64,000 nt of DNA from Pseudoalteromonas sp. UG3-2 (GTDB lineage: Bacteria > Pseudomonadota > Gammaproteobacteria > Enterobacterales > Alteromonadaceae). Positions within the stretch are counted from its first letter, which is position 1; every line of letters starts with the position of its first letter. This document shows, one piece after another, positions 36,501 to 45,496 of this stretch. Under the pieces are notes generated by a model. It saw only the letters and a program-made list of their open reading frames with translations, had not been told where the DNA came from and searched no databases. A program made the translations under genes and the position numbers. The stretch is taken from NCBI RefSeq assembly GCF_037120705.1, contig NZ_JAWLJU010000002.1, forward strand, positions 2,552,001 through 2,616,000, read 5' to 3'.

Positions 36501-36839
36501 GCTGGGATCGTGGTGAGAAACTCACTGATCTTAGTCGAGTTTATTAATCAATCACGAGCTTCAGGTATGGCATTACTGGATGCGCTTATTGCAGCTGGAA
36601 GTGTCAGAATGAGGCCGGTCTTGCTCACCGCAGGCACCACACTATTGGGCAACTTAGTGATTATTTTAGACCCCGTATTCAGTGGCTTAGCGTTGGCAAT
36701 TATTTTTGGCATCATCGCATCAACCTTGTTTTCGCTGTTAGTGGTACCCGTGGTGTATTACCTAGTCTTTCGTAATAAACCGGAACTTGCTAATCCATCC
36801 AACACCTCGTCAACTCAGGAGTCGTATCATGCTTCGTAA
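33534..36839 (+). CDS. RND efflux transporter, inner membrane pump
   Basis: The roughly 1100-residue protein has a first membrane helix at about 13-33, large periplasmic loops and a block of helices around 340-540 and 880-1085, as in AcrB-type pumps. LGLLVDDPITGIDNISR contains the paired acidic residues of the proton relay. The start TPREEEPQIVVPMLDI differs from the drug-pump form but belongs to the RND superfamily. ATG 33534 is preceded by AAAGAG. It lies 23 bases after the sulfide-type repressor, in the same operon, and overlaps the adaptor start by 11 bases. No outer-membrane channel gene is adjacent. Confidence 0.9.
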   Translation: MEKVDSAIKRSLQGSIPVMLFLVAVVVGIFALQMTPREEEPQIVVPMLDIHVAVPNTAAPEVARLVTTPLEKLLLQIPGVEHVYSTTQTGGAVVTLRFHVGEDREKAILNTYTKLYANQHQMPGLVKGWQVRPIEVDDVPILMLGLSSEDPERYSDYELTRFAQELSIELQTIADTNEVTVISGRTRALRVELNLTALAAHQTTPMDILSAIQASNQVEQVGQVVAGSQAIRFESGDVLRNKTALEQLVVNVINGQSVYLKDVATIIDGPTEATSYQWLASQGKQQNAPMVTLSIAKQKGSNAVTVAEQSLALMSELQQQLLPPEVKVTVLRNYGDTADDKVNNLTSSLAFAVFTVVVFVGVFLGWRPALVVGLAVPICYGITLGLDFAFGYTINRVTLFALILSLGLLVDDPITGIDNISRFIHNSDDDDKDSSIIAAMSEIKSALLMSTLTIVMAFIPLAFITGMMGPYMAPMAFNVPVSVIASTLVAFLVTPWLAKKLIKKQVMPVQQSPSQSLYGRIMLPILSRPKRAKWVLWGVLGLFVASASLPVFRAVPLKLLPFDNKSEVQVLIDMPEGTSLETTAAMTRKVQDIVWSVAEVTDVAAYVGKPSSMDFNGMVRGYYRRYGSHLAELRVLLVDKAEREHQSHAVVMRLREKLQHLNQPLTRIKVVEVPPGPPVLSTLAAEVYADPFVPREQQQLAAQQLAERLKREPHVVEVDTSMAQPTVLQRFVVDKHKAALSGVATQDVNQALNIASSGVQAGYLYVENEAAPVPLQLMVSYQDRNQWQNLLALQVRGRQELAKTTQAYGLEQAAQPLVAIAELGELTTIASAPIIHRKDLKEVIYVFAELNGRTPAAVIADVVADENGHNEQTHWSQRTFLNSGGGQSWSMPEGTEYTFTGEGEWRITIDVFRDMGIAFAFALAAIFVILRLQTASSSLSLIIMSAIPLTMIGIMPGFWLLNQFGERVIAGAPEPVLFTATAMIGMIALAGIVVRNSLILVEFINQSRASGMALLDALIAAGSVRMRPVLLTAGTTLLGNLVIILDPVFSGLALAIIFGIIASTLFSLLVVPVVYYLVFRNKPELANPSNTSSTQESYHAS

Positions 36840-37869
36840 ACAGTTTATTTATCCCCTCTTAGCTATTATCGGCTTACTGTTGCTGGTGGTTTGGCTTGCG
36901 GGAGGCTTCGCTGACAAGCTGGCTCCCGGTGAAAAACCGTTACCAAGCGCGTATCAAGGACAGACTTACGTGGTTGAGAAAGCGCCTCTTCAGGTGATTG
37001 AGCAACTGCCAGCCAGTGTGGTCGCAAAGCAAAACACACTGGTGTCGAGCCGCTTACTGGCTGAGCTTAAAACCTTAAATGTACGCGCAGGAGATCAAGT
37101 GCAAGCCGGACAGCTACTCGCAACGCTAGATGATGCTGAGCTAAAGGCACAATTACAGCGAGTGGCCGCTGAGCAGGCTGCCAATACTGCTAAGCTAACG
37201 CAAGCAAAGAAGCAGCTTGCCCGCAGTAAAGCACTAAATGAGCAAGGCTTGGTGGCCATTAATCAAATGGATGAATGGCAAGCCAGAGTGAATGAGCTGA
37301 CAGCGCAGGGGCAAGCGCTCAGTGAGGCGTATCGCAGTGCAGAAGTCGCTCTGGGTTACACTCAGATTGTGGCGCCCATTTCAGGTAAAGTCGTCGAGCG
37401 CCTAAAAGAGCCGGGCAGTTTACTTCGCCCTGGTACAGCGATTGTGTCATTGCTTAATCCGCTGCAACTGCAAGTACAAGTCGCCGTTAGAGAGAGTCAA
37501 ATTACGGCGGTGAATTTGGGCCAACAATTCACTGTCCATATTCCTGCACTGAACATCACTCAACCAGCGAAGGTCACGGAGATGCACCCACTGGCCAATA
37601 GCCAGGCTCGCAACTTTAGGATTAAGCTGGATATGGCGCTAATGCCAAAAGTGATACCAGGCATGTATGCCCTAGTCGATTTGCCACTCAATGAGCAAAG
37701 TGCGATCACCATTCCGAGCCAATACATACTGCGTCAAGGGCAGTTAGCCATGGTGAAAGTGGTTGCACAAGGTAAGATCCACAAACGCTATGTACGTGTC
37801 GGTGAAACCCGAGATAATCGCACTCACATCATCAGTGGGCTTGCAGCCGGTGAGGTGTTAGCACTTTAG
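36829..37869 (+). CDS. RND periplasmic adaptor (membrane fusion protein)
   Basis: The 346-residue protein has an N-terminal anchor helix (about 6-25), a biotinyl-lipoyl-like hairpin domain (VRAGDQVQAGQLLATLDDAELK), an alpha-helical hairpin (about 95-160, RVAAEQAANTAKLTQAKKQL) and the closing IVAPISGKVVERLKEPGSLLRPG segment, then a beta-barrel part. ATG 36829 is preceded by CAGGAG. Unusually the adaptor gene follows the pump gene. Confidence 0.9.
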   Translation: MLRKQFIYPLLAIIGLLLLVVWLAGGFADKLAPGEKPLPSAYQGQTYVVEKAPLQVIEQLPASVVAKQNTLVSSRLLAELKTLNVRAGDQVQAGQLLATLDDAELKAQLQRVAAEQAANTAKLTQAKKQLARSKALNEQGLVAINQMDEWQARVNELTAQGQALSEAYRSAEVALGYTQIVAPISGKVVERLKEPGSLLRPGTAIVSLLNPLQLQVQVAVRESQITAVNLGQQFTVHIPALNITQPAKVTEMHPLANSQARNFRIKLDMALMPKVIPGMYALVDLPLNEQSAITIPSQYILRQGQLAMVKVVAQGKIHKRYVRVGETRDNRTHIISGLAAGEVLAL

Positions 37870-37883
37870 TTAAATAGCAAGTT

Positions 37884-37920
37884 GGCTGGCACATTAGCAG
37901 CAATGCGCCAGCCTGCTTTT
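37884..37920 (+). terminator. terminator of the repressor-RND operon
   Basis: GGCTGGC (37884-37890) and GCCAGCC (37907-37913) form the stem, followed by TGCTTTT; the loop is long (16 bases). Confidence 0.6.
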
Positions 37921-38596
37921 ATATGAAAGTCGCAATTTCCGAGAGTGATTTTTTAACGGTGGCATGCTTAGGGATCGTGGCATCCTCACTGGGGTACCCG
38001 GCAACCAAGAGCATATAGGGGCGCTCATTATCGCGATTGCGGCCACATAATTCAGTGAGAAAGCTCATGGGTTTTGGAGTATGAGTTAACGTGGCTAGCC
38101 CAGCGTTATGCAGTGCTTGGATTAAAAACCCAGTAGCAATTCCTACCGATTCATGAACATAGTAATTGGTCTGTTTATCCTCCACATGAACTCCTCCTTT
38201 TTTCTGGCTGAAAATAGCAATCAACCACGGTGCATGTTCTAAGTAAGGCTTTTGGGCATCAGTGCCTAGAGGCTTCAACGCATCCAACCACTCATCGCCA
38301 GCTCGGCCTTGGTAAAAAGACTGTTCCAATTCTTCAGCAGCAACACGGATTTGTTTTTTCTTTTCTGGGTTACTGATGGCAACAAAATGCCAGGGCTGGT
38401 GGTTAGCTCCACTTGGCGCCGTGCCGGCGGCTTTAATACAGGCCTCGATGATCTCCTGAGGCACGGCTCTATCACTAAAGGCGCGGATGCTATGGCGCCT
38501 TTTACTGTTAGCTAAAAAGTCCTCGGCGCGACTTAGCATTTCTTGTTGTGGGTACTCGATAAAGTCATTGAGTGGCTGATTGATATGATCTTGCAT
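37919..38596 (-). CDS. nitroreductase-family flavoprotein
   Basis: The 225-residue protein has the nitroreductase fold: RRHSIRAFSDRAVP (FMN phosphate binding), GTAPSGANHQPWHFV and the C-terminal MLLVAGYPSED. The PSGANHQPWHF form resembles the iodotyrosine-deiodinase-like subgroup. Cytoplasmic FMN oxidoreductase of unknown substrate. ATG 38594-38596 was chosen over earlier starts since AAGGA lies 9 bases upstream. Confidence 0.85.
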   Translation of the reverse strand: MQDHINQPLNDFIEYPQQEMLSRAEDFLANSKRRHSIRAFSDRAVPQEIIEACIKAAGTAPSGANHQPWHFVAISNPEKKKQIRVAAEELEQSFYQGRAGDEWLDALKPLGTDAQKPYLEHAPWLIAIFSQKKGGVHVEDKQTNYYVHESVGIATGFLIQALHNAGLATLTHTPKPMSFLTELCGRNRDNERPYMLLVAGYPSEDATIPKHATVKKSLSEIATFI

Positions 38597-38745
38597 GTTA
38601 ATCATTCCTTTTTTGTGACTGAAAAGTGGCTTTAGTGTTTCAGTGTTTACTTTTGTTTTCAATTGATATGTGTTTGTTAATTGTTAGTACCTGAGGTAAG
38701 TGGTATAAAGGCGCAATAATAAAAATCCGAAAGGGAATAATAATA

Positions 38746-39627
38746 ATGCTCGAAATAACAGGACTTTCAAAAACTTATGACAATGGTGTTTATGCTCTGC
38801 GAGGTCTAGATCTGACCATTCCAAAAGGGATGTTTGGCCTTCTTGGCCCTAATGGTGCTGGTAAATCATCTTTGATGCGGACTATCGCAACACTCCAATC
38901 CGCAGATGAAGGCTCAATACAGTTTGATGGAATTGATGTTTTAAAAGAACCAAAAGCATTGCGTGAACGACTGGGCTACTTACCTCAAGATTTTGGTGTT
39001 TATCCTCGTGTTAGTGCTTATGATTTATTAGATCATATGGCTATTTTAAAAGGGTTAAATAACAAGAAAACGCGCAAGGAAGCCGTTGACGGCTTGCTGG
39101 CACAAACTAACCTATATGAACATCGTAAAAATGCTGTCAGCGGGTTTTCTGGAGGCATGCGTCAGCGCTTTGGCATAGCGCAAGCGTTACTTGGCGATCC
39201 TGATTTGCTCATCGTTGACGAACCCACCGCAGGTCTAGACCCTGAAGAGCGAAACCGTTTTCATAACCTTTTAGTGGGTCTTGGTGAAAGCAAAGTCGTT
39301 ATCTTATCGACTCATATTGTAGAAGATGTCTCTGAGCTCTGCCCGAATATGGCGGTATTGGCTAGCGGTCAAATCTTGCTTGAAGGTAACCCCGTCGCGC
39401 TTACTAAACAGTTACAAGGGAAAATTTGGCGTAAGTCGGTAACTCTTGCGGAAGCAAAAGAAGTAGAACAAAGCTTACCTGTGATCTCGAAACGCCTATT
39501 TGCGGGCCAGACTTTACTTAATGTATTTGCTGACCATGCTCCAGAGGGCTTTGAAGCGGTACCTGCCGATTTAGAAGACGTCTATTTTTCTACACTGCAT
39601 TCTCATCGTAGCAGCCAGGCAGCGTAA
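38746..39627 (+). CDS. ABC transporter ATPase 1 of the permease-peptidase cluster
   Basis: The 293-residue ATPase has Walker A GPNGAGKS at 34-41, signature FSGGMRQR, Walker B LLIVDEPTAGLDP and the H-loop STHIVED. The C-terminal 80 residues are an extra domain with APEGFEAVPADLEDVYFSTL, typical of ABC-2 export ATPases. It lies 11 bases before the permease-peptidase fusion, so the two likely act together. Confidence 0.92.
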   Translation: MLEITGLSKTYDNGVYALRGLDLTIPKGMFGLLGPNGAGKSSLMRTIATLQSADEGSIQFDGIDVLKEPKALRERLGYLPQDFGVYPRVSAYDLLDHMAILKGLNNKKTRKEAVDGLLAQTNLYEHRKNAVSGFSGGMRQRFGIAQALLGDPDLLIVDEPTAGLDPEERNRFHNLLVGLGESKVVILSTHIVEDVSELCPNMAVLASGQILLEGNPVALTKQLQGKIWRKSVTLAEAKEVEQSLPVISKRLFAGQTLLNVFADHAPEGFEAVPADLEDVYFSTLHSHRSSQAA

Positions 39628-39638
39628 GGAGTAGGTAG

Positions 39639-42600
39639 ATGCTATTTAAGATGATGTGCTTTGAGCTGCGCTACTTTATCCGTCAGCCTTCTTTTTATGT
39701 GACTTCTCTGGTGCTATTTTTGCTGACCTTTTTTGCTTCCGTTTCTGATGCTGTGCAAATTGGTGGTGGGGGGAATGTCAATATCAACTCTCCTTATACT
39801 ATCTTGCAAACCATTAGCATTATGACGATTTTTTCCATTTTCTTGGTGGTAAACTTTGTTGGTAGTGCGGTAATAAGAGATGACCAAAGTAAGTTCAGCG
39901 AACTTATTTTGAGTAAACCCCTACATTTAGCTCAGTACCGTTTGGGCCGATTTCTTGGCGCTTATCTTGTCACTTTGTTTGTTTTTTCAATGTGTTTGGT
40001 TGGGATATGGGTAGGTTCAAGTATTGGTGGACTAGTTGGTTGGTTAGATGAGGAGCTAATTGGCCCTAACAAGCTCAGCTATTACCTAACACCACTATTT
40101 ATAATTGCAGCCCCTTCGCTGTTCTTTATGGCGAGCTTATTCGCACTTGTCGCACAAAAGTTTAGAACCATGATAGCGATGTATTTAGTTGCCGTTGGTT
40201 TATTTGTGACTTACCTTGTGGCGAATAGCATCTTTTCAGATATAGAATACCGTACTATTGCTGCATATTTGGACATGTTCGGCTTATCGGCTATTTCAGC
40301 ACAATCAGAGTACTGGACCATTGCAGACCGAAATACATTAGTTATAAAGTTGGTAGATGAGCTACTCTATAACCGTTTAATATGGGTATCTATTGCGCTA
40401 ATAAGCTTATTTGCCTTAACACTAAAAACATCTCATTATTTACCACAAAAGCAAAAAACCAAAAGCAAAGCAAAAGGGACTGGCAGTCAAGCTACCGCCT
40501 TGCAGAACCGATTTGACTATAAAGCTGGTGCTGGCAGCTCGTGGGCACACTTATGCACCCGAACCGCTTTTGAAGTTAAGCAAGTCATAAAAAGCTACCC
40601 ATTTCTAGTGTTGTTGATTTTGGCCGTTGCAACCTTGATCCCGGGGCTGGTCGGCTCATTTAACTGGTACGGTACGGAAGTGTGGCCAGTAACTTTTCAA
40701 ATGGTAGAGCTCATTCGTGGAAGCTTTTGGCAACTCTTGTTAATTGTATTAGTTTATTACAGCGCTGAGATAGTATGGCATGACCGCGAGTCTCGAATGG
40801 GAGATATTATTGATTCTTACCCTGTTGCAAACTGGGTATTTTGGGTGTCTAAGTATATCGCTTTAGTGGCGGTGATGTTGTTGCTATGTGTTTTTGGTAG
40901 TCTAATTACCATTAGCTATCAACTACTGTCGGGTGTTACACAGATAGACATTGCACAATATATTGTGCGTTTGGGCTATCTATTTGTATTAGGCTTTGCA
41001 TTCCAAACGACATTGGCATTTTTGATACAGGTTATAAGCCCTAGCAAGTATATGGGTATGGGACTTTTTGTGGTCTATGCCATTATCTCGATAGTTCTGA
41101 GTAACTTTGGTTTTGAGCACAGGATGTATCATTTGGGTGACACTCCTTCAGTGCCTTACTCAGACATAAATGGTTATGGTCACTTCCTCACAGCGGCTCA
41201 TTGGTACAATTTGTATTGGCTTGGCTTTAGCATGATATTAGCGACATTGAGCTACGCACTTTGGCCTCGCGGGGCAGGGCAAAATCTGAAATCACGAATT
41301 ACGCAGATCAACTATCAACTAGGAAAAACTGGTAAAGCACTCCTTGCATGCGGAGCATTGATTTTTATTGGTAGTGGCAGCCATATTTATTACAACACGC
41401 GAGTGGTAAACGAGTTTATCTCACAAGATGAAACGGAAGATATCGCAGAGCAATATGAACTACAGTTTGCACAATTCCGTGACGATCCAGTTCCAGTAAC
41501 GCTAGATGTTCAGCTTGATGCAGAGATCTTTCCCAAAACTCGGCGAATTGAAGCAAAAGTAAAGTTATTAGTTGAGAACCGCTCAGACACAGAGATAACT
41601 CGACTCTTGGTTAACAAACCGAGTCATACCTTAGAGTGGCATGTAGAGATGGCTGGGGCAACGCTTGGTAAAGAAGATAAAATGTTCAATCATGCTTGGC
41701 TCGAATTCTCACAACCAATGGTTCCAGGTGAACAGCGCGAGCTCACCATGTCAGTTGTGCGTCAAACGCTGGGCTTTGTAGATAGAGGCAATGATGTCAC
41801 ATTGGTGAACAATGGTACTTTCATTGATAACTCCACTTTATTTCCAACTTTTGGTTACAGTATATACAAGCAAATCCAAGATAAAAGTGAGCGTCGTCAA
41901 CGCGGTCTAGAGCCACTGAAGCGTGGCAATAAGATTGAGGAAGCACAATATCATCATGAGCCATTATTTGCGGAAAACTTTGTTACATTCTCGGCAACTG
42001 TGACGACGGATGAATCACAAGTTGCAATGGTGCCAGGCTACTTGCAGTCCAAACAAACGAAACGCGGTCGTACAACTTATGTCTACGAAATGGATGCGCC
42101 TATGCTGCACTTCTATAACATTTTATCCATGGACCTAGAAGTAAGACGTGAGCAGTATAAAGGTATTACACTAGAAGTGTATTACCATGAAGACCATGCA
42201 TGGAACGTTGATACAATGTTACAGTCGATAAAAGATTCTATTGACTATTTCACCCGAGAATTCGGGCCCTATCAACATAAGCAAATGCGTATTGTTGAGT
42301 TCCCTCGCTACCGAGATTTCGCTCAAAGCTTTGCTAATACGGTACCTTACTCTGAGAATATTGGCTTTTTAACGGACACACGCAATTCTGACAATATTAA
42401 TGTACCCTACTATGTTACTTCACATGAATTAGCTCACCAATGGTGGGCACACCAAGTGATAGGAGCAAATGTTGAAGGTTCAAATATCTTGTCAGAAATG
42501 TTGTCGCAATATTCAGCAATTATGGTGATGAAAGAAAAGTATGGTGAGCACAACCTACGTAAGTTTCTCAAATATGAACTAGACAGTTATTTAAGAGGAC

Positions 42601-43208
42601 GAGGTTCTGACCCTTATGAAGAACGAGCGTTAGCTAGGACCGTGGGGCAGCAATACATTCACTACAATAAAGGCTCTGTAGTAATGTTAGCACTCCATGA
42701 CTTACTTGGAGAGCAGCGGCTCAATAGAGCATTAAGAGAGTTCTTAGATGACTATCGCTTTAGAACGGATGTCTTCCCAACCACATTAGACTTTTTGACC
42801 TATTTAAAAGATGGCGCTTCAGAGCAAGAGCAAGTGTTTATTGAAGACCAGTTTAATGCAATTACCTTGTATGAACTGAAGCTTGCAGATGTTGAAGTAC
42901 AAGAAGCGGTGCAAGAAGGTGAGCTTCATACTATGACCTTAACAGTAAATGCGGCTAAAAAGCATGCAGATGGTGAAGGCAACGAAGAAGAGATCCCGCT
43001 CAATCAAGAGATTGATATTGCCTTATTCTCTGCCGATCCAAATACCATTCAAAGTGATGAAACGCTGCTATATCTACAAAAGCATGTGATTACATCAGGT
43101 GAAAATAAGATCGAATTGAAGGTCAAAGAGTTGCCAAAGTTTGCCGGTGTTGATCCATTTGTAAAATTGATAGACAAGAAAACAGCCGATAATATCAAGT
43201 CACTCTAA
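39639..43208 (+). CDS. ABC-2 permease fused to an M1-type metallopeptidase
   Basis: The 1189-residue protein has about 12 membrane helices in residues 1-590 in two ABC-2 permease-like halves (first near 20-270, second near 320-570), then a periplasmic M1 aminopeptidase domain in the C-terminal half. The zinc motif is HELAH at 929-933 with a third glutamate at 953 (HEXXH-X19-E, one more than the classical X18). The usual GAMEN segment is replaced by PYSENIGF. Such fusions occur in Bacteroidetes and Gammaproteobacteria. Substrate unknown. Inferred role: export coupled to peptide trimming. Confidence 0.9.
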   Translation: MLFKMMCFELRYFIRQPSFYVTSLVLFLLTFFASVSDAVQIGGGGNVNINSPYTILQTISIMTIFSIFLVVNFVGSAVIRDDQSKFSELILSKPLHLAQYRLGRFLGAYLVTLFVFSMCLVGIWVGSSIGGLVGWLDEELIGPNKLSYYLTPLFIIAAPSLFFMASLFALVAQKFRTMIAMYLVAVGLFVTYLVANSIFSDIEYRTIAAYLDMFGLSAISAQSEYWTIADRNTLVIKLVDELLYNRLIWVSIALISLFALTLKTSHYLPQKQKTKSKAKGTGSQATALQNRFDYKAGAGSSWAHLCTRTAFEVKQVIKSYPFLVLLILAVATLIPGLVGSFNWYGTEVWPVTFQMVELIRGSFWQLLLIVLVYYSAEIVWHDRESRMGDIIDSYPVANWVFWVSKYIALVAVMLLLCVFGSLITISYQLLSGVTQIDIAQYIVRLGYLFVLGFAFQTTLAFLIQVISPSKYMGMGLFVVYAIISIVLSNFGFEHRMYHLGDTPSVPYSDINGYGHFLTAAHWYNLYWLGFSMILATLSYALWPRGAGQNLKSRITQINYQLGKTGKALLACGALIFIGSGSHIYYNTRVVNEFISQDETEDIAEQYELQFAQFRDDPVPVTLDVQLDAEIFPKTRRIEAKVKLLVENRSDTEITRLLVNKPSHTLEWHVEMAGATLGKEDKMFNHAWLEFSQPMVPGEQRELTMSVVRQTLGFVDRGNDVTLVNNGTFIDNSTLFPTFGYSIYKQIQDKSERRQRGLEPLKRGNKIEEAQYHHEPLFAENFVTFSATVTTDESQVAMVPGYLQSKQTKRGRTTYVYEMDAPMLHFYNILSMDLEVRREQYKGITLEVYYHEDHAWNVDTMLQSIKDSIDYFTREFGPYQHKQMRIVEFPRYRDFAQSFANTVPYSENIGFLTDTRNSDNINVPYYVTSHELAHQWWAHQVIGANVEGSNILSEMLSQYSAIMVMKEKYGEHNLRKFLKYELDSYLRGRGSDPYEERALARTVGQQYIHYNKGSVVMLALHDLLGEQRLNRALREFLDDYRFRTDVFPTTLDFLTYLKDGASEQEQVFIEDQFNAITLYELKLADVEVQEAVQEGELHTMTLTVNAAKKHADGEGNEEEIPLNQEIDIALFSADPNTIQSDETLLYLQKHVITSGENKIELKVKELPKFAGVDPFVKLIDKKTADNIKSL

Positions 43209-43225
43209 TCTATATATAGGCAGGA

Positions 43226-43247
43226 GAGGGCTTTTTCGAAAGCCCTC
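43226..43247 (+). terminator. possible weak terminator or attenuator inside the ABC cluster
   Basis: GAGGGCTTT-TTCG-AAAGCCCTC forms a 9-bp stem between the fusion gene and ATPase 2. It is followed by ATTCGTTTT rather than a clean T tract, so read-through is likely. Confidence 0.5.
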
Positions 43248-43268
43248 ATTCGTTTTCAAAGGAAAGTT

Positions 43269-44225
43269 ATGCCAGATTTATTGCAATTAGCAAAGGTGTC
43301 AAAGCGGTACGCTTCTGTAACCGCTGTTGATAACTTGAGCTTTAACGTTAAACAGGGTGAAATCTTTGCACTGCTCGGTCCAAATGGCGCAGGAAAGTCA
43401 TCTTTGGTGAGGATGCTGGTGGGATTTACTTTTCCCGATAGTGGCACAATTACAGTTAGCATTGAAGGACAGCAATACCGGTCAATTCCCCATGGGAGTT
43501 TGGGTTACCTACCTGAAGATAGGGGGTTGTATGCTGAAAAAACTGTGCAGCAGAACCTGCTTTATTTTGCCAAATTGCGCGGCGTCGAAAAAGCTGAAGC
43601 TCTAGCACAAATTGCATCTTGGTTGGCAAAGTTTGATCTAGAGGATAGAGCGCAAGATCCTCTGAAGTCGTTATCAAAAGGTAATCAACAAAAAGTGCAA
43701 TTAATATCGGCGATTTTACATAAACCCAAGGTTGTTTTGCTCGATGAGCCTTTCTCTGGGCTTGATCCTATCAATCAAGAGAATGTAGTGGTGTTTTTAG
43801 AAGAGCTAAAAGCTCAGGGCATGACGGTTATCTTAAGTGCACATCAGATGGCGATGGTGGAAAAGCTCGCCGACCGAATGTTGTTAATGAATCATGGGCA
43901 AACTGTATTGTATGGCACATTAGCAGAAATTAAACAGGACGTTGGTGTCGGTATTGATATTACGTTGAGCTTTACTGAGGAGACCAAATATACGGAGCTC
44001 CATTTAGGTGACTACGAGGTTACCTGCACGCAGCTAACTGGAAGTAAAATTAAGCTTGTGTTGAGCAATTCGTTGCACCTTAACTCACTACTTGCTGACT
44101 TGTCTAAATTAGCAACTTTGCAGGGAATAGAAACAAAAACGATGGATTTACATCAACTTTACCTAAAAGCCATTGAGACCCATCAAGGAAAAGTGCAAGC
44201 GCAGGAGAACCGAGATGCCTCATAA
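43269..44225 (+). CDS. ABC transporter ATPase 2 of the cluster
   Basis: The 318-residue ATPase has Walker A GPNGAGKS at 37-44, signature LSKGNQQK, Walker B VVLLDEPFSGLDP and H-loop SAHQM. It has the NatA-type C-terminal extension. It overlaps the permease start by 11 bases, so pair 2 is ATPase plus permease in the NatAB style. Confidence 0.92.
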   Translation: MPDLLQLAKVSKRYASVTAVDNLSFNVKQGEIFALLGPNGAGKSSLVRMLVGFTFPDSGTITVSIEGQQYRSIPHGSLGYLPEDRGLYAEKTVQQNLLYFAKLRGVEKAEALAQIASWLAKFDLEDRAQDPLKSLSKGNQQKVQLISAILHKPKVVLLDEPFSGLDPINQENVVVFLEELKAQGMTVILSAHQMAMVEKLADRMLLMNHGQTVLYGTLAEIKQDVGVGIDITLSFTEETKYTELHLGDYEVTCTQLTGSKIKLVLSNSLHLNSLLADLSKLATLQGIETKTMDLHQLYLKAIETHQGKVQAQENRDAS

Positions 44226-45411
44226 GTTGCAACAAATAATCCAGGTCACAAAGTGGGAGTTTATGTATTTTTTTAAACTCAAGCAGGAGATAATAGGTAA
44301 AGCGATTATGCTCGCGGTAGGACTAGTTATCTACTTCTGGCAAAGTGCTTCATTTTTGGAGAGCAAACAGTATGTAATTGCTACACCTAATACCTTGAAC
44401 GTATCACTATTGCCTGAACCACTGTTACTGAAGCAGGTAGAGGCCTCAAAAGCGCAGCTGCTAAATCAGTTGGAACAGGAGGAGATTGATGGCATTTTGG
44501 TACTTTATGAACAACAAGGGAAGGCGTTACAGTTTGAGCTTTTCACGTTAGGTAAAATGTCTTGGCAGAATGACTTAGAGGTCGCACTAACGCAGTTTTA
44601 TGGCAAGGAGTTGGCTCAGCGCTTTAATTTGACTGCGACTCAGCTCGAGCTGTTACAGCAGCCGGTGGTTGTTACCAATCATTATATTAAAGATGCAGTT
44701 AAGGAAGCGCACAATCAGTCTTCCATGACTGCATTTGGTGTGATGGTACTGATGCTTATCGGTATTTTTACCTCATTTGGGCAGATATTTATTTCTATCA
44801 CAGGTGAAAAGCAGCAGCGCGTTACCGAGCAATTATACGCTTGTATGAGTGCACAAACGTGGATTGACGGCAAAATATTTGGCCAAATGCTGCATTGTTT
44901 AAAAGCCATGCTAAGTGCCTTGCTCTCATTTCTGTTAGCAATGGCATTCATACAGGTCGTGCTTAAAAACGAAGCCTTGGACTTTTCAGTGGTTGATTTT
45001 GCAATGCTTCCTTGGTTTATGCTGTTCGCGATAGTTGGCCTTTACATGGCAACGGCCTTTATGGCGGCAATTGCTGCAGCCATTGATGATCCAAACCATA
45101 GTGGCAAGACTGGATTTATGATGATCCCCATCTTACCCATTGTCATCGCGTTTATGATTGTTGATAGTCCTAGTAGCTTTGCTGTAAATATCTTAAGCCT
45201 GTTCCCACTTACCGCATTTGTGGTGATGCCAGTAAAAATGGCGTTAATTGAAGTTCCTATCTGGCACGTGCTGTGTGCACTAATGAGTGCATTGGTTGGC
45301 TGCTACCTGATCCGTGTTGCTGCTGGTCGATTGTTTAAAGCGGGAATGGTGATGTATGGTAAAGAGCCATCCCTAAAGGATATGTTGCGCTGGGTTTGCA
45401 AACCGCAATAA
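44215..45411 (+). CDS. ABC-2 permease (NatB-like) of the cluster
   Basis: The 398-residue protein has one N-terminal helix near 25-45, a large extracytoplasmic loop to about 170, and about five helices from 175 to 385 (ABC-2 fold, NatB type). ATG 44215 is preceded by AGGAG 8 bases upstream. It is the last gene of the cluster. Confidence 0.85.
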   Translation: MPHKLQQIIQVTKWEFMYFFKLKQEIIGKAIMLAVGLVIYFWQSASFLESKQYVIATPNTLNVSLLPEPLLLKQVEASKAQLLNQLEQEEIDGILVLYEQQGKALQFELFTLGKMSWQNDLEVALTQFYGKELAQRFNLTATQLELLQQPVVVTNHYIKDAVKEAHNQSSMTAFGVMVLMLIGIFTSFGQIFISITGEKQQRVTEQLYACMSAQTWIDGKIFGQMLHCLKAMLSALLSFLLAMAFIQVVLKNEALDFSVVDFAMLPWFMLFAIVGLYMATAFMAAIAAAIDDPNHSGKTGFMMIPILPIVIAFMIVDSPSSFAVNILSLFPLTAFVVMPVKMALIEVPIWHVLCALMSALVGCYLIRVAAGRLFKAGMVMYGKEPSLKDMLRWVCKPQ

Positions 45412-45496
45412 AGGTGCCAGCTTACAATTGCCTAAGTATATCGCTATGATTATATTTCGGCCATAATCATAGCTTATAGCATAAGAGTGTAAGAAG

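Noticed and set aside
38746..45411. Genomic island carrying the ABC cluster
   Set aside because: Base composition seems slightly lower than the neighbours, but no integrase, tRNA junction or direct repeats are seen, so transfer cannot be supported.
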